A stretch of DNA of 64,000 nucleotides, taken from assembly GCF_001577835.2 (NCBI RefSeq), contig NC_029532.1, forward strand, positions 4,278,001 to 4,342,000, given 5' to 3'. Positions within the stretch are counted from its first letter, which is position 1. Each line of letters begins with the position of its first letter. A program made the position numbers and the translations under genes. This document shows positions 34,504 through 58,925 of this stretch, piece after piece. The stretch comes from Coturnix japonica. Lineage: Eukaryota; Chordata; Aves; Galliformes; Phasianidae. The notes under the pieces are model-generated. The model was not told where the DNA came from. It ran no database searches and was given only the letters and a program-made list of their open reading frames with translations.

Positions 34504-36948
34504 TTATAAGTCATAGTAATAATCCAGCTTTGCGTCCACAGTTTTGCATCCTTTATCTGAATAAATCCTTTCCTCTCGGGGGAAGTAGGTCATCTCATCT
34601 GCTACTCTGTTTAAAATGTCTTCATCCACAGCATAACCACGGGATTCCACCTCAACCCTGACACACATTTTCACATGTTTGTATTCCAGAGGCAGGAAGG
34701 GAACAAAGTAGTCGATGAGATTCCTATCAATCAAGGTGCTGTGCCAAAATCCACCTACGAAAGGAAAGAGAAAGGCTTTGTTACTGCTCCTCAAGTTGAA
34801 CACAGGGGGGTGAATGTCACAGCTCCTGCAACACACCTGGAGGGATCCACCTGTGTTTCTTAGGGCCCTACAGAGCACAAGTCAATCTAAAATTAAGCCT
34901 ATTCTCACACTTCTGCATTGTCTCAGACACACAAACATGGTCTGCTGGATCCCTTCTGAATGACTGCATTTAAGCCCTGCTCCCCACATGCTGCTCTCAC
35001 AGCCTCACCTCTCTCACTTAGAGAAGTTCCAATATTTTTCTGTTATCAGCTCTCACACACCAGCTTGTCCAGCTCCTTTTTCCCCCAGATCTTGCACCCA
35101 GCCTCATTTCTTTTATTTGCTTTCTCTTTACCATATTAGTACATCAGTAAACACACAGCACAGAACTCCCCTAATCCAAACGTAACCCACAGCCATCAAA
35201 CAAGCTGCACACAGGTGTCCTCAGCTCTAAGGCATCACAAGAACTCTCCCATTGGCCACACATTGCACGGTGGCTCCAGAGCCCAAAAACTGGAGACCAC
35301 ATAAAGCAGAAACCTCTTCCATGAAATACACTGTGTGCACTGATGGCTGACTATCATTTATATGGGACTCTGACTGTGTCAAAGCTCAATTTCAGCTCTA
35401 CTCACTATTTCTGTTATTGAAGACAGACACAGACAGCGCGTTCTGCATGTCCGTGAGCTGAATATCTTCCCTCGCCTTCCCATTCCTCCAGAAATCAAGT
35501 GCCACCTCTGTTATCTTTTCAGCTCCCGCGTTGCTAAGAAAAGAGGAAAACAAGGGTTGTAACTGAAGGTAGTTTTAAAAGGCGCTGTGTGCACAGGACA
35601 GCAAACCCAATGAGGTGCTCCTTACCTGAGGAATATGAAGATGGCTTGTCTGTACGACACCCCATCCAGAAGCTCATAATAGTCCAGAAATGGTTTGATG
35701 GCATCAATGAGTCCTGCGTGCATTTTGTCCATTTCATCAAATATGAAAATTGACCTGGGACAGATGCTCACGTTTCCTCGAATCCATGATTGCAATTGGT
35801 CCTGGGTGGCATAAAAACAGGTGCAGCTGAAAGGGTTTGCATTGAAAAGGCAGAAAACAGGACACCCAGAGACAGGATGAGATGGGCCTGAACTCCCAAG
35901 AGAAAGATATTCCTGAAACCACATTGAAAAGGAAAGGACACATCAGGACAAAGGATGAGCACCAGGAGGAACAGCAACACAGAGCAGAGCCTTGTGGAGC
36001 ACTGAGTGCTTTAGGCAGCACTTTGGTCCAAGCACCCCCCAGCATCACAACTGCTCTGTTGGACTCACTGAGATCCCACCTGTAGCCATTGGAACAGGCA
36101 GAAGCAGAATTCAGTCCTCAGCCATTAGTTTGAGCCATCCAGAAATTATATGAAGACAACGCTTAAAACAAGGCACGCAAAGCAATGCTGTGCTGTATCA
36201 TGAGATCCTCTCACTTAAGATCTTTGAGGTCATCTCTGCCCCTTTGCAGCCCACCCAGCAGCACCGCTGCCCTCCTGCCACCTTTACCTTGTAGAGGTTG
36301 ATGCTGTGAGCGTGAGGGAAATGCAGCGTAGCCACAAACTGATGCACATAGTTACTCTTCAGCCCCCTCTTATAGATGCTCTCAGCGATGATCTTGCTGA
36401 CAAAGTTCTTCCCTGTGCCCGTCCAGCCGTGCAGGGACAGAGCCAGCGGCTTCTTGGCCTGGCTGTTGCTGAGGAAGCCCCGCACGGCCCTGACCACCAC
36501 CTTGCTGACCAGGTGCTGCCCGAACAGCCTTCTGTCCAGGCTCTCCTGTAGGGCTGTAGAGCACATGGGACCGTTAACAGCGAGCAGAACATCAGCGCCA
36601 TCTCAACCCCATCTCATCCCCCATCCCAGCCCCCATCTCAGCTCCATCTCATCCCCCATCTCAACCCCCATCTCAGCCCCCATCCCAGCCCCATCTCAGC
36701 CCCATCCCAGCCCCCATCCCATCCCAGCCCGCACCGTTGGCGACGCGCAGCTCATGGCGCTGGAGGCAGCACTCCCTGAAGTAGCAGTAGAGCCTGGGGT
36801 AGGAGATGATGCCGGTAAGGGCCGATGCGGCGGCCCCGGCGATGGCCAGCCCCAGGCTGATGGGCTCCACGGCCCGTGATGGCGGCGCGAGGAGCAGCAG
36901 CAGCACAAGCCCCGGCACAGCCCGCCGCCATCCCTGCTGCACCTTCAT
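34504..36948 (-). CDS. TOR1A: Torsin-1A, five exons
   Basis: This is an ER-lumen/nuclear-envelope AAA+ protein, orthologue of the DYT1 dystonia gene. Exons are 36735-36948, 36288-36553, 35626-35801, 35406-35533 and 34504-34754, giving 344 codons. The start gccggccATGaag precedes a signal sequence with an LLLLL core and [15 protein letters not shown]. Walker A is GWTGTGKN (about 114-121). Walker B is [19 protein letters not shown]. Other features are the RGNVSIC sequon, sensor-1 [26 protein letters not shown] (Asp-Glu where human has the Glu302-Glu303 pair) and SDKGCKTV. The C-terminus KLDYYYDL closely matches human KLDYYYDD and fixes the identity. It converges on TOR1B, as in human. The first intron is only 181 bp and mostly tandem repeat. 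Confidence 0.96.
36597..36730 (-). repeat. Minisatellite in TOR1A intron 1 (GGGATGGGG / GGCTGAGAT units)
   Basis: On the + strand it reads as repeated CCCATCTCAGCC / CCCATCCCAGCC / CCCATCTCATCC units of about 10-12 bp. On the transcribed-sense (minus) strand it is G-rich with frequent GGG triplets. It starts within five bases of the exon 1 donor and fills about three quarters of the intron. Confidence 0.93.
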
Positions 36949-37030
36949 GGCCGGCACGGCCGCTTCCGGTCCGCCGCTTCCGGCCTGATGTATAACTTCC
37001 GCCGCCGCCATCTTGAAGCTGGGCAGAGGC
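36949..37030 (-). promoter_or_regulatory. TOR1A: TOR1A CpG promoter with YY1- and ETS-type sites
   Basis: Read in gene direction, AAGATGGCGGC (37014-37004) is followed by two CCGGAAGCG sites (36983-36975 and 36969-36961) and then the ATG at 36948. There is no TATA box. The same order is found at TOR1B. The upstream neighbour's poly(A) signal is only about 150 bp away. Confidence 0.65.
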
Positions 37031-37161
37031 GGGGCTGGGCGCGGCCATGTTGGGCGGAGCCATAGGGTGATAGACATCCAGTCGAAAAAGGGATCAAACG
37101 AGTGATGTGGGCTGTCCACAACTCCATTAAGAACACATCCATTACAGTGCCTTAAAAGACT

Positions 37162-37167
37162 TTTATT
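37162..37167 (-). terminator. C9orf78: Poly(A) signal of C9orf78
   Basis: TTTATT on the + strand gives minus-strand AATAAA, 385 bp after the C9orf78 stop. Cleavage is expected near 37145, just upstream of the TOR1A promoter. Confidence 0.65.
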
Positions 37168-37551
37168 AAGCCCCATCTCTTGCTTTCAGGCTCCTTCACA
37201 TCACCCCCCTCCAACCTCCTCCCTGCTAACACTGATCTCTGCCCCTTCCCACTCCTGAAGGGCTCCTCCTGCTTTTAAAGGAGATTTGACTTGTTTTTCC
37301 TCCATACAGAGGATCTGTAAAGTCAATTTCATCTTCCCACTACAAAAAGTCTCGCCGTGAAAGCTGACGTTATGATAAAATAAGCTTTATGATGGAAAAT
37401 AAAAGTTATATACAAGATTTTACCAGCCAGAGTTCACAAACAGATCGACAAGAGCACAAGGAAAGCTCCTCCATTCCTGGGCACTGACACAAGATCCACC
37501 ATGAGAGATGGGGAGAACAAGCAGCTCTGCAGAGCCCTCAGCCCACGTTTA

Positions 37552-40500
37552 TCAGTAGCGCCGGTTCATCTTCTTGAACTTCTCATAGTGATAATCATCA
37601 GTTGCTTTTTCATTGGGTGGACGTTTGCGATTTGGAGGAGAACCTTGAGAAGGAACAGAGGATCAGCACATTTCCAGTCCTTTCCCTGATGACATTACCT
37701 AAACTTGAACCTTATGAACTCCTGTAAAGCCACACAACTGCCGTCCCTTGCTCTATGAAAGGCTGTCCTTCAGTGCTCCCTAACCTCGCTTCCCTTGCCA
37801 TCCCAGCTTTCAGCACACCCCTATCAATCAGCTTGGTTAATGCATTCTGGTGGTGACCTTTGCTGCTCCATCTAGAGGTATCACTAAACAATCCTGCATC
37901 CAGCTGGTTTCCTATGGGACCTTGCACAACAAAAGAGCTACATCTCTGTATGAGACCCCAACACATTCCAGTACCTTCCCTTAAGACACTTCAGATCAGG
38001 AACTTACGCTCAGGTTCTGGCCTTTCTGTATCCCCCACTCTCAGTGGACGGGGCTTTGGCTCTTCTTTATTCCTTCTCACCGGCGCGTTGAGCTCCTCGT
38101 GATAAACTGAAGGAAGGAAAACATCAGGTAGAGTATTTCAGAGTTGCATTCTTCACACAGATGTTCTTCTATGGCACTTACTATGACTGATCTTCAGGAG
38201 AAACCACAGAACCTCACGACAAGTGTTCCAGTAATTGCTTTCTATGGATAGGATACACCATGTTTCAGAGGCACTATTTCATCAGAAGTCACCCAAAAAT
38301 GCTTAATTTCCTTCAGAACACACAAACCTGACACCAGATCACCCCTGTAGGTGCGGTCAGACATGGTAACAGGCTGCCTTTCCTCCAGATGGTTGTGGTA
38401 TGGGAGGCTCTCCCGGAAATTAATTCCTATCTCCTGTCTACTAAGATCTATGTTTGCTTGACCACCTGTCTGCTTTGGCAGCCTGCAAAATGGATTCTCT
38501 CAATTATAACCCATCATTTATAACCACAGACGAGGCAGATACTTCCAACACACGTTCAAGGCATAACTTAAAGAAAAAGAAAGCTTGAAATTTATGAGGA
38601 ACTGTCAACTGGGAGTTCAAGAGCAGAAAGTTGGGTCAAAAGTAATAAGTCCTTTTCTATGCTGATGGATTGGGGGAAAAAAACCAAAAGAACAGGCAAA
38701 CCAGATGGGGCCTAAATGCACATCCCAGAGAAAGAAACCAGACAGCTGCTTGTGTTGATACATGGACTAATTTCTCCTGCACAAACTCCATCTCAACTGA
38801 CTGCTTTTCTCTAGCAGAGGGGTGGGTCATACTGGGGTCAGGACAACCACATGAGACTTACATCTGTTGTGCTGGACATAGTTAACAGCCATGTTTGTGG
38901 GAACAAAGGAAGTTTCGCTGTCTTTCTTCTTGTTCTGTTGCTCTGCCAGCAGTTTGGCCTTGGCCTCTTCAGTTGAGATTATGTTCTTTATTTTTGCACT
39001 GGAAGAAAAACAAAGAACAGTAGCAGGTAAGTAACAAGTCGTTCAAAACAAATGGATTTGCATGCATTAACAGTGCTCGTATTGTATTTGGTCTAATTTT
39101 GGTTAAGAGGCTGCAGTGCTATAGAAATCCGATGCTTAGATGGTTTGTTTACAAGGTAAAAGTGAAGCACACATCCTATTTCAGTGCACAACATACACTG
39201 ATAAACTCCAGAGAGCTGCTGACTGCAGTAACAAAAATGGAAGTGCCTCTTCCCAGAGGTCACGTTATCATACTGCGCTGGAAACCTACTGCTGTGTTTA
39301 ATTTAACATGCAGTGCTAAACACCCCACTAATCCAGACGAAGACTTAATCCCATCACAGAGCCAGAAGGGGGGTTGTAGAATGCAGCCACACCAGTGCTC
39401 TGCTGATCAGCAGCTTCCAATCACGATGCTCATCCCTGTAATTCAGGCCTTAACTAACAGATCTGTGAACAACGTACTCAATTCCCAGGTCCACTTCAGG
39501 GATGCCACTCAGCATCTGGTTGGACAGCATCTCCTCAGTCTTCTTGGCAGAGGAGACACGGATGTTCTCCGGCAGCTCATACAGAGAGTCCTCAGCGTTC
39601 TTCAGCTTCACCTTCTGTTCTTCATTCTCCACAATTCCTTTTCTCTTCTTCAGCTCTGTCTCAATGTATTTCATCCTAAAGAACGATCCACGAGGGAGAT
39701 GTGGTATTTAGTTCTGTTTTCTGTACCTAATTGCTGAACACAGCTGCACTGCTCTCCCAAAGGCTGAGAGAGAGAAATGAATCCAAAAGCAGTCAGCTAA
39801 CATCAAGAACATAAAACAAGATATCTGCAGCTCTGATCAAGGTCTCCCAAGCTCTTCCATAACCCATCAAGGAAGGCTGCTGCTGGAATTTAATACCATT
39901 GTACTGGCTGGTTGACTGGCATCTCCCAACTCTGTGCATGAAAATGCCTTCTCAAGTCTAGCAGCCAGAAGGTGAAAAAGCAGGTGAGAATCAAGAAGTT
40001 GTTCTGAGACATTCAGTATCCAAAATAATACAGATAAACTGAGAGGACACCCAGCCCAGAGTTCAGCATCACAGACAACACGCAGCTCAACTCACATGTC
40101 AGCATCCTCATCCCGTCTGTTGGTTTCAGCTGAGAAGGAAGTTCCCAAGTTCAGATCTTCCTCTTCATTAATCCTAAATGAAAACCACACCGTTGCAGTT
40201 GTTTTTTGTTGAACTAATTTGACAAGCTAAGGTAGCAGCAGCCAGTGGAAGTGCAATATATTACATTCTTCAAAGCAGTACAATTTTTGGTTAATTTATT
40301 GCTAGCTGGGACTTCTAGTCCAGGGAAAGACCTTCAGAGCTCATAAGCACCCACCTGTCCTTGCCTCGTTCTTTCAGTTTCTTCATGTCCACCATCCCCC
40401 CAGATTTTATCTTAAATGGGTCATCCTGTAATGCAAGATAAAATACAAAACCCTGAAGCTTCCCTTTAGTTTAAGGCTAGTCTTCCAAATCTGGATAAAA

Positions 40501-42162
40501 ACGGACAAAAAGCATTAGGCTGCGAGAAGCAGAATCCTACAGCCATCAATTGGATCACACCAACGTTTACACATCATTACATCTTAGCAATAAAGTGACA
40601 AAAGTATCAAGCACTTACCACAAGTGTCGCTTCTTCTTGCAACTTCTCTCCCACAAGCAGAGCTACAGCACTGGTTAGCCATAAAGAAAGAGACAAAAGG
40701 AAGGAAATAGAAGGAAACGTGTTACCAACAATGCTGTCTTTCTTTATCCTTCCCTAGATCAAGCAGCAGGTCTCAAACACTTGTATTAATACTAAGCTGC
40801 CATTTTTCCTTGTCCTTCCCTATGGGTAGACGAACTATCAACGTCTTGGGAAGATGAGAAGTTCAGGCAGAGAGATTTTAGTGCTTTACAGTGAATCAGC
40901 AAAGGAACAAAGCTGGTTGTTGGCGCCCATTTCAACTACTGCATCAGCTGATCAGTGATGCTATATGAAAGAGAAGGAAATCAGAGAGAAGATATAAAAG
41001 GGCCCCCGATAAACCTACTGCTCTGCTACGTGAACCGAACAGAAGCAATCTAACTAAATACATCCCATGACCAATTCCAATCTTAGTCTATTTTTCCATA
41101 GTTAGGATACAGCACAGACTCTGCAGGCTGGCAGTGCTTTCCTGCACCTGACTCACCATTCACACCAATGTTTTCCTGCACTCACAGAATCACAGAATGA
41201 CCCGGGTTGGAAGGGACCTCAAGGATCATGTAGTTCCAACCCCCCTGCCTGGCAGGGCCACCAAACATACACCTTTACTAGATCAGGTTGCCCAGGGCCC
41301 CGTCCAACCTGGTCTTGAACACCTCCAAGGACGGGGCATCCACAACCTCCCTGGGCAGCCTGTTCCAGGGCCGAACCACTCTCCTAGTAAAGAACTTCCC
41401 CCTAACATCCAACCTAAATCTTCCCTCTTTTAACTTAAAACCATTTCCCCTTGTCCTGCTATTGTCAGCCCTTTCCAAGAGTTTACTCCCCTCCTGGGAG
41501 TAAGTTCCCTTCAGGTACTGAAAGGCTGCAATGAGGTCACCCCGCAACCTTCTCTTCTCCAGGCTGAACAAACCCAACTCCCTCAGCCTGTCCTCATAGG
41601 GGAGGTGCTCCAGCCCCCTGATCATCTTCCTGTCCCTCCTCTGGACCCTTTCCAAAATCTCCATGTCTTTCTTGTACTGAGGGCTCCACACCTGGACAAA
41701 CTCACCATTCACACCATCTTCAGGCTTAGACACAAACTCCTCTACTCCCTTTGGCACAGGGAGAACATGGAGCTACTTCTCCATAAAGCAGATGGGTGCT
41801 ATTACATGACAATACCAGATAGAACCTTCACAGCCCTTACCTCACCCCATTGGGTCTCTTCCTCAGGCTCTGCACTTCTTTGGCTTCCTCGAGCTTTAAC
41901 CTGCAGAAAGAAACCCAAACCGCTGCCCTCAGTACTCAGTGCCTCTATTTGCTTTAATTCACTTTAATTCCTGCAGTTAAACACCAAATCTACGCTGGTT
42001 TTGCACATCAATACCTGAACCACATGGCTCCTGCGTTTCCCTCAGCTGAGGGAGGCACACAGCCCCCATCCCCTGCGCTCACCTGACCTCCTCAGCCAGC
42101 TGCTCATCCTCCTCATCCTCCTCGCTCTCCTCCCTCCGCCGTCTGAACGCCCTGGCAGCCAT
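37552..42162 (-). CDS. C9orf78: C9orf78 / TLS1-family spliceosome-associated protein, nine coding exons
   Basis: This is a nuclear, largely disordered, charged protein, known as a spliceosome component (TLS1-like). Exons in gene order are 42083-42162, 41841-41900, 40619-40670, 40355-40425, 40096-40173, 39478-39675, 38862-38998, 38008-38106 and 37552-37643. They make an uninterrupted 288-codon frame; human has 289. The protein starts [21 protein letters not shown]. It runs through [81 protein letters not shown] and [20 protein letters not shown], and ends [14 protein letters not shown]. Intron 2 contains a CR1 element. Intron 7 contains an exon-like block at 38328-38482 that would break the frame. 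The gene shares a bidirectional promoter with USP20. Confidence 0.95.
38328..38482 (-). other. C9orf78: Candidate frame-breaking cassette exon in C9orf78 intron 7
   Basis: A 155-nt block has a good acceptor (CCATTTTGCAG) and an acceptable donor (CAG/GTTTGTG) in gene direction. It is not part of the conserved protein, since exons 7 and 8 join perfectly across it. Its length is not a multiple of three, and inclusion brings an early TAG in frame. One of its frames is open throughout ([18 protein letters not shown] near the start), but not the phase supplied by exon 7. It could be a poison exon or a chance pairing of splice sites. Confidence 0.35.
41180..41699 (-). repeat. CR1 LINE, 5'-truncated, with reverse-transcriptase C-terminus
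   Basis: About 520 bp in minus orientation in C9orf78 intron 2. The minus strand encodes the typical CR1 ORF2 tail: [20 protein letters not shown], then [20 protein letters not shown] and [20 protein letters not shown], with the stop at 41278-41280. About 95 bp of 3' UTR follows, with repeats of the tail octamer type (TCACAGAATCACAGAATGA on +). The frame is still open, so the insertion is relatively young for a CR1. A 17-bp direct repeat flanks it at 41151-41167 and 41700-41716. Confidence 0.95.
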
Positions 42163-42372
42163 TTTTCACCCCCCTCCCTCCTCTCTCTCTTCTTACGACG
42201 CCATATGATGACGTCTATTCTCCGTTCCGACGCCGTACCGCAGCCTGGCAGGCCGCACCGGGCGCTGTGGGCCGCCCCGCCCCGCCCCGGTTCTACCCGG
42301 TGCCTGCGGCTCCGTTGGGCCCCAGCACCGCCTCCCATCCAGCCCTACACACCGCAGGGTCGGGCCCAGCAG
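42163..42372. promoter_or_regulatory. Bidirectional CpG promoter of C9orf78 and USP20
   Basis: The C9orf78 ATG (minus) and the presumed non-coding first exon of USP20 (plus; donor AGCAG/GTGAGA at 42372/42373) are about 200 bp apart in CpG-rich, TATA-less DNA. A CRE-type TGACGTC lies at 42209-42215. A YY1-like GCCATTTT overlaps the C9orf78 start codon. The exact start sites are not visible. Confidence 0.65.
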
Positions 42373-43431
42373 GTGAGAATGGGACGGGGGGGAACGTTCA
42401 GCCTGGGGTGGGTTATCCCCGGTAAAAACGCTGGTCACGGCTTGTCCGGCTCCGTGCTGCCCGTAGGCCCCACCGAGTAACGGGGGATTCGTTGTGTAAC
42501 GCCGGGTTTGATGAGCGATGCTTGGGAGCCCCGCGGGCTGCAGGCGGTGAGGAATGAGCTGAACGATTCTTGAATGAGCCCCGTTGTTGCTGGGAGCTGA
42601 AAGTGACGTTTTTCGGTTTATTTCGCAAAGGAAAAGGCCGGGAGGGACCGGCAGCATCGCGGTGTTGGGCTGGGAACGGGGCTGTGTGATCTAATGCCGT
42701 GGGATCTAATACAGGCTCAGGTGGGGGGAGCTGAAGAGGTCCCCGATTTCGTTTAAAAACAAGGGTTTATTTGATTTTTCTGGGTGAGGAAATGGAGAGA
42801 GATGGAAGAGCAGACGTGGCACTGATAGGTGGGATTTAGAGCTGGTTGTGCTGATGTGTTTGGAGAAAAAGACTCTATTCTGATGCACTCACAGAGCCTG
42901 AAAGTGTCCCACTTTTATGCGTCAGTCACTGTGCTCTTATTGCTTGTCTTCTAAATCCCTGTTACGTGGCAGCCTTTCCCTTCTCTGTGCAGCTCCTGAG
43001 CTTTCTCAGTGCTGTTAAGCAGCTCATCCCAGGTGCTGCCTGCAGTCACTGCTGTGTTTGCAGTGCAGGGATGTGATCCCTTCTTCCAGGTCTGCTTTGT
43101 TCCTTCAGTCCAGGATGGCTGCACAGACCCTGTTATAAGACTATCTGTGGGGTTTGTAAGCACACAGCTGTGAAATCCTCTGTGCTTTCAGTGCTGGGCT
43201 GTGTGAGCGGCGCAGAACAGCTCCATGCATTCATTGAGAGTTGTTCAAAATCCACCTATTGAATGAGCAGTTCCTGAAACACTGAAGGTGGGTTATCAGT
43301 TAAAGGTCTTCTAAGCCCAGTTCCCTCTTGTGGAGCTTCATTTAAACAGCAGTCATGGTTTTAATGCCCATAGACACCAGTATGGTGGGCTGCTGACTGT
43401 AACCAAACAGAACTGCCTTTTCTTGTCCTAG

Positions 43432-43454
43432 GAAATCACCTTCCTGCAGTGACA
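43432..43454 (+). other. USP20: USP20 5' UTR part of the start-codon exon
   Basis: An acceptor TTCTTGTCCTAG precedes 43432, and 23 bases later comes the ATG (GTGACAATGG). A second possible acceptor, TTCCTGCAG, ends at 43449. The intervening intron from 42373 is about 1.06 kb and contains nothing recognised. Confidence 0.55.
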
Positions 43455-57066
<13,612 letters not shown>

Positions 57067-58925
57067 TGTGTGCAGGACGGGGCAGGGAAGGTACGGCACA
57101 ACTGTGTGTGCGGATGGATGGGGAATCCTGAGGAGTCCAACCTATTCCTCTGTGTGGTACTCGAAGGCGTGTGCAGCTCCCACCAACACCCTGGGGAAGG
57201 CAGGTGTCCTTGGCCATCGTTTCATGCAGGTGATATAAGGTGGTACTATGAAAGACCGGGAGAAATCAGTTTCTCTTTAATTCATATTTGTAGCCTCAGT
57301 GGGAAAAGAAACTGGTGGTGAGATTGCAGGTGGACTTCACTAGCCTGTGTTTTGACCTGAGCCTCTCCCTTTGCTTTCAAGAAATCAGCACTCTCAGCTT
57401 GTCCTCAGTAAACTGATTCTCTGCTCCTCTGCAGGTTTTGCTTTCGGCACTTTCCTTTTTTAACCCTGTATAAAGGTAATGAGATGTTATTTATGTTTCC
57501 ACTAAGCAGCGTCACAACTAGAGAAACCTGTTTATTTGAAGCTAACTAAAGCCACGAGGTCTCCTGGTAGTTTTGTGCTGCTGGTGCACGGTTGTCACAA
57601 CTTCCCAATTTTGCTCCTTATCTCATTGTTCCAACTTCAGCTGCAACTGAATAACTTTGAAGTAGTCTGTTTCTTTCTCCCCTGAATTTACACCTTCACC
57701 ATCCTGGCAGGATTTTCTATTCCTCGTATCTGATTTCATGCATTCAGCATGTTTTCAGAGAACAAAGCTGGAGGACGAGTTCTCCTTCCCTCAGTACTGT
57801 TTCCCCTTAAGCTCCTGGCAGCTTGCTAGATATGGGATGCAGCCTTACAGGTTAGACTCAAAGCTGTTCAATGGGCAGACTTCTTTGGAGCAAGACACGG
57901 GACTTTGTAAGCCCAGGACCCCTCCTCAGAATGACCCTGCTGTCAGCACAGATCTGTCACAAGAAAGAAAGGATGAGTGAGGTCAACAGAGCCCTGCTCA
58001 GGGGGCAGGGCTGGGGAAGGTGCCTGGCTGAGCAGATCCAGGCTGCTGGGGTGGCTTCAGGAATGAGCTGCTTTCTGCAAACAAGCCTCCACCTGTGTGC
58101 TGAGGTCGTTTAGCTTCTCAGTACAGATGTCCTTTGTGTAGGCAGTGGCTTGTTTAATGGATAGAAATAACATGCTCCCTCATCAACTGCTGCTGCTGTA
58201 GCTGCGGACTATAATAACAGCCAGCAGTGAGAGGCTGGAAGACAAAGGAGTCTGAATGCTAGTTAGTTATCCCAGCAGGGCCATTCTTAAAACATTCTTC
58301 TTTCACCTAAGACAAGGCCATGGCAAAAGGGAGCATCTCTGCGTTTCAGTGAGCTTCAATGGCATCTCAGCAGGGCAAAGCTGGCGAGGCAGAAGTGACC
58401 TCTCTTGGGCTGAGGACCAAAACTGTGCATTCATCAGAGCTGGAACCTGCCTGGTTCCACAGCATCACATCTGGGCTTGGAGGCCCATGGAAAAGAGAAA
58501 GGAAGGGAGGGCTGTGCTTTCACTCACAGGTAGAGTGCGGAGAAGAACGCAGAAGAGTTTGAAAAGGAAAAAAAAACGTGGCCTTCAGATTTTTTTAGAC
58601 CAAAAGATTGCTGCAGACAGCAAATCCTTCTTTAAATAAATCCTGTAAATGGTTCGGCATGTTAATTTCACTATCTTGTTTATTGGATGCCTGTATGTGC
58701 CCAAGGGGAGGTCAAAGAATGAGCCGCTGTTGGGATTTCTCATTGTTCTCAGCTTTGTTCACCACTGCAGCCTTCCTGGAAGCTGCTGCAGAGCCTGTAG
58801 GGCTGCATGTCTGTGTTGTCTGTGCCGTTCAGAGGATGCTGTACAGATCGTAGTTAATACAACTGTGCTTAAGTGTTACACTTTGTGCTGAAAACGTGTT
58901 ACAATAAATATATGTGCATCCAACA
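57067..58925 (+). other. USP20: USP20 3' UTR (inferred)
   Basis: From the stop to an AATAAA at 58903-58908 there is no competing gene. A further AATAAA near 58635 could be a minor site. The UTR would be about 1.86 kb. Confidence 0.55.
58903..58908 (+). terminator. USP20: Poly(A) signal of USP20
   Basis: AATAAA in an AT-rich context followed by a TATGTGCATC-type G/T element. It is the most distal sense signal found before the convergent FNBP1 end. Confidence 0.6.

Noticed and set aside
41278-41757. 159-aa minus-strand protein as a host gene
   Set aside because: It is the C-terminal part of CR1 LINE ORF2 plus some flanking intron.
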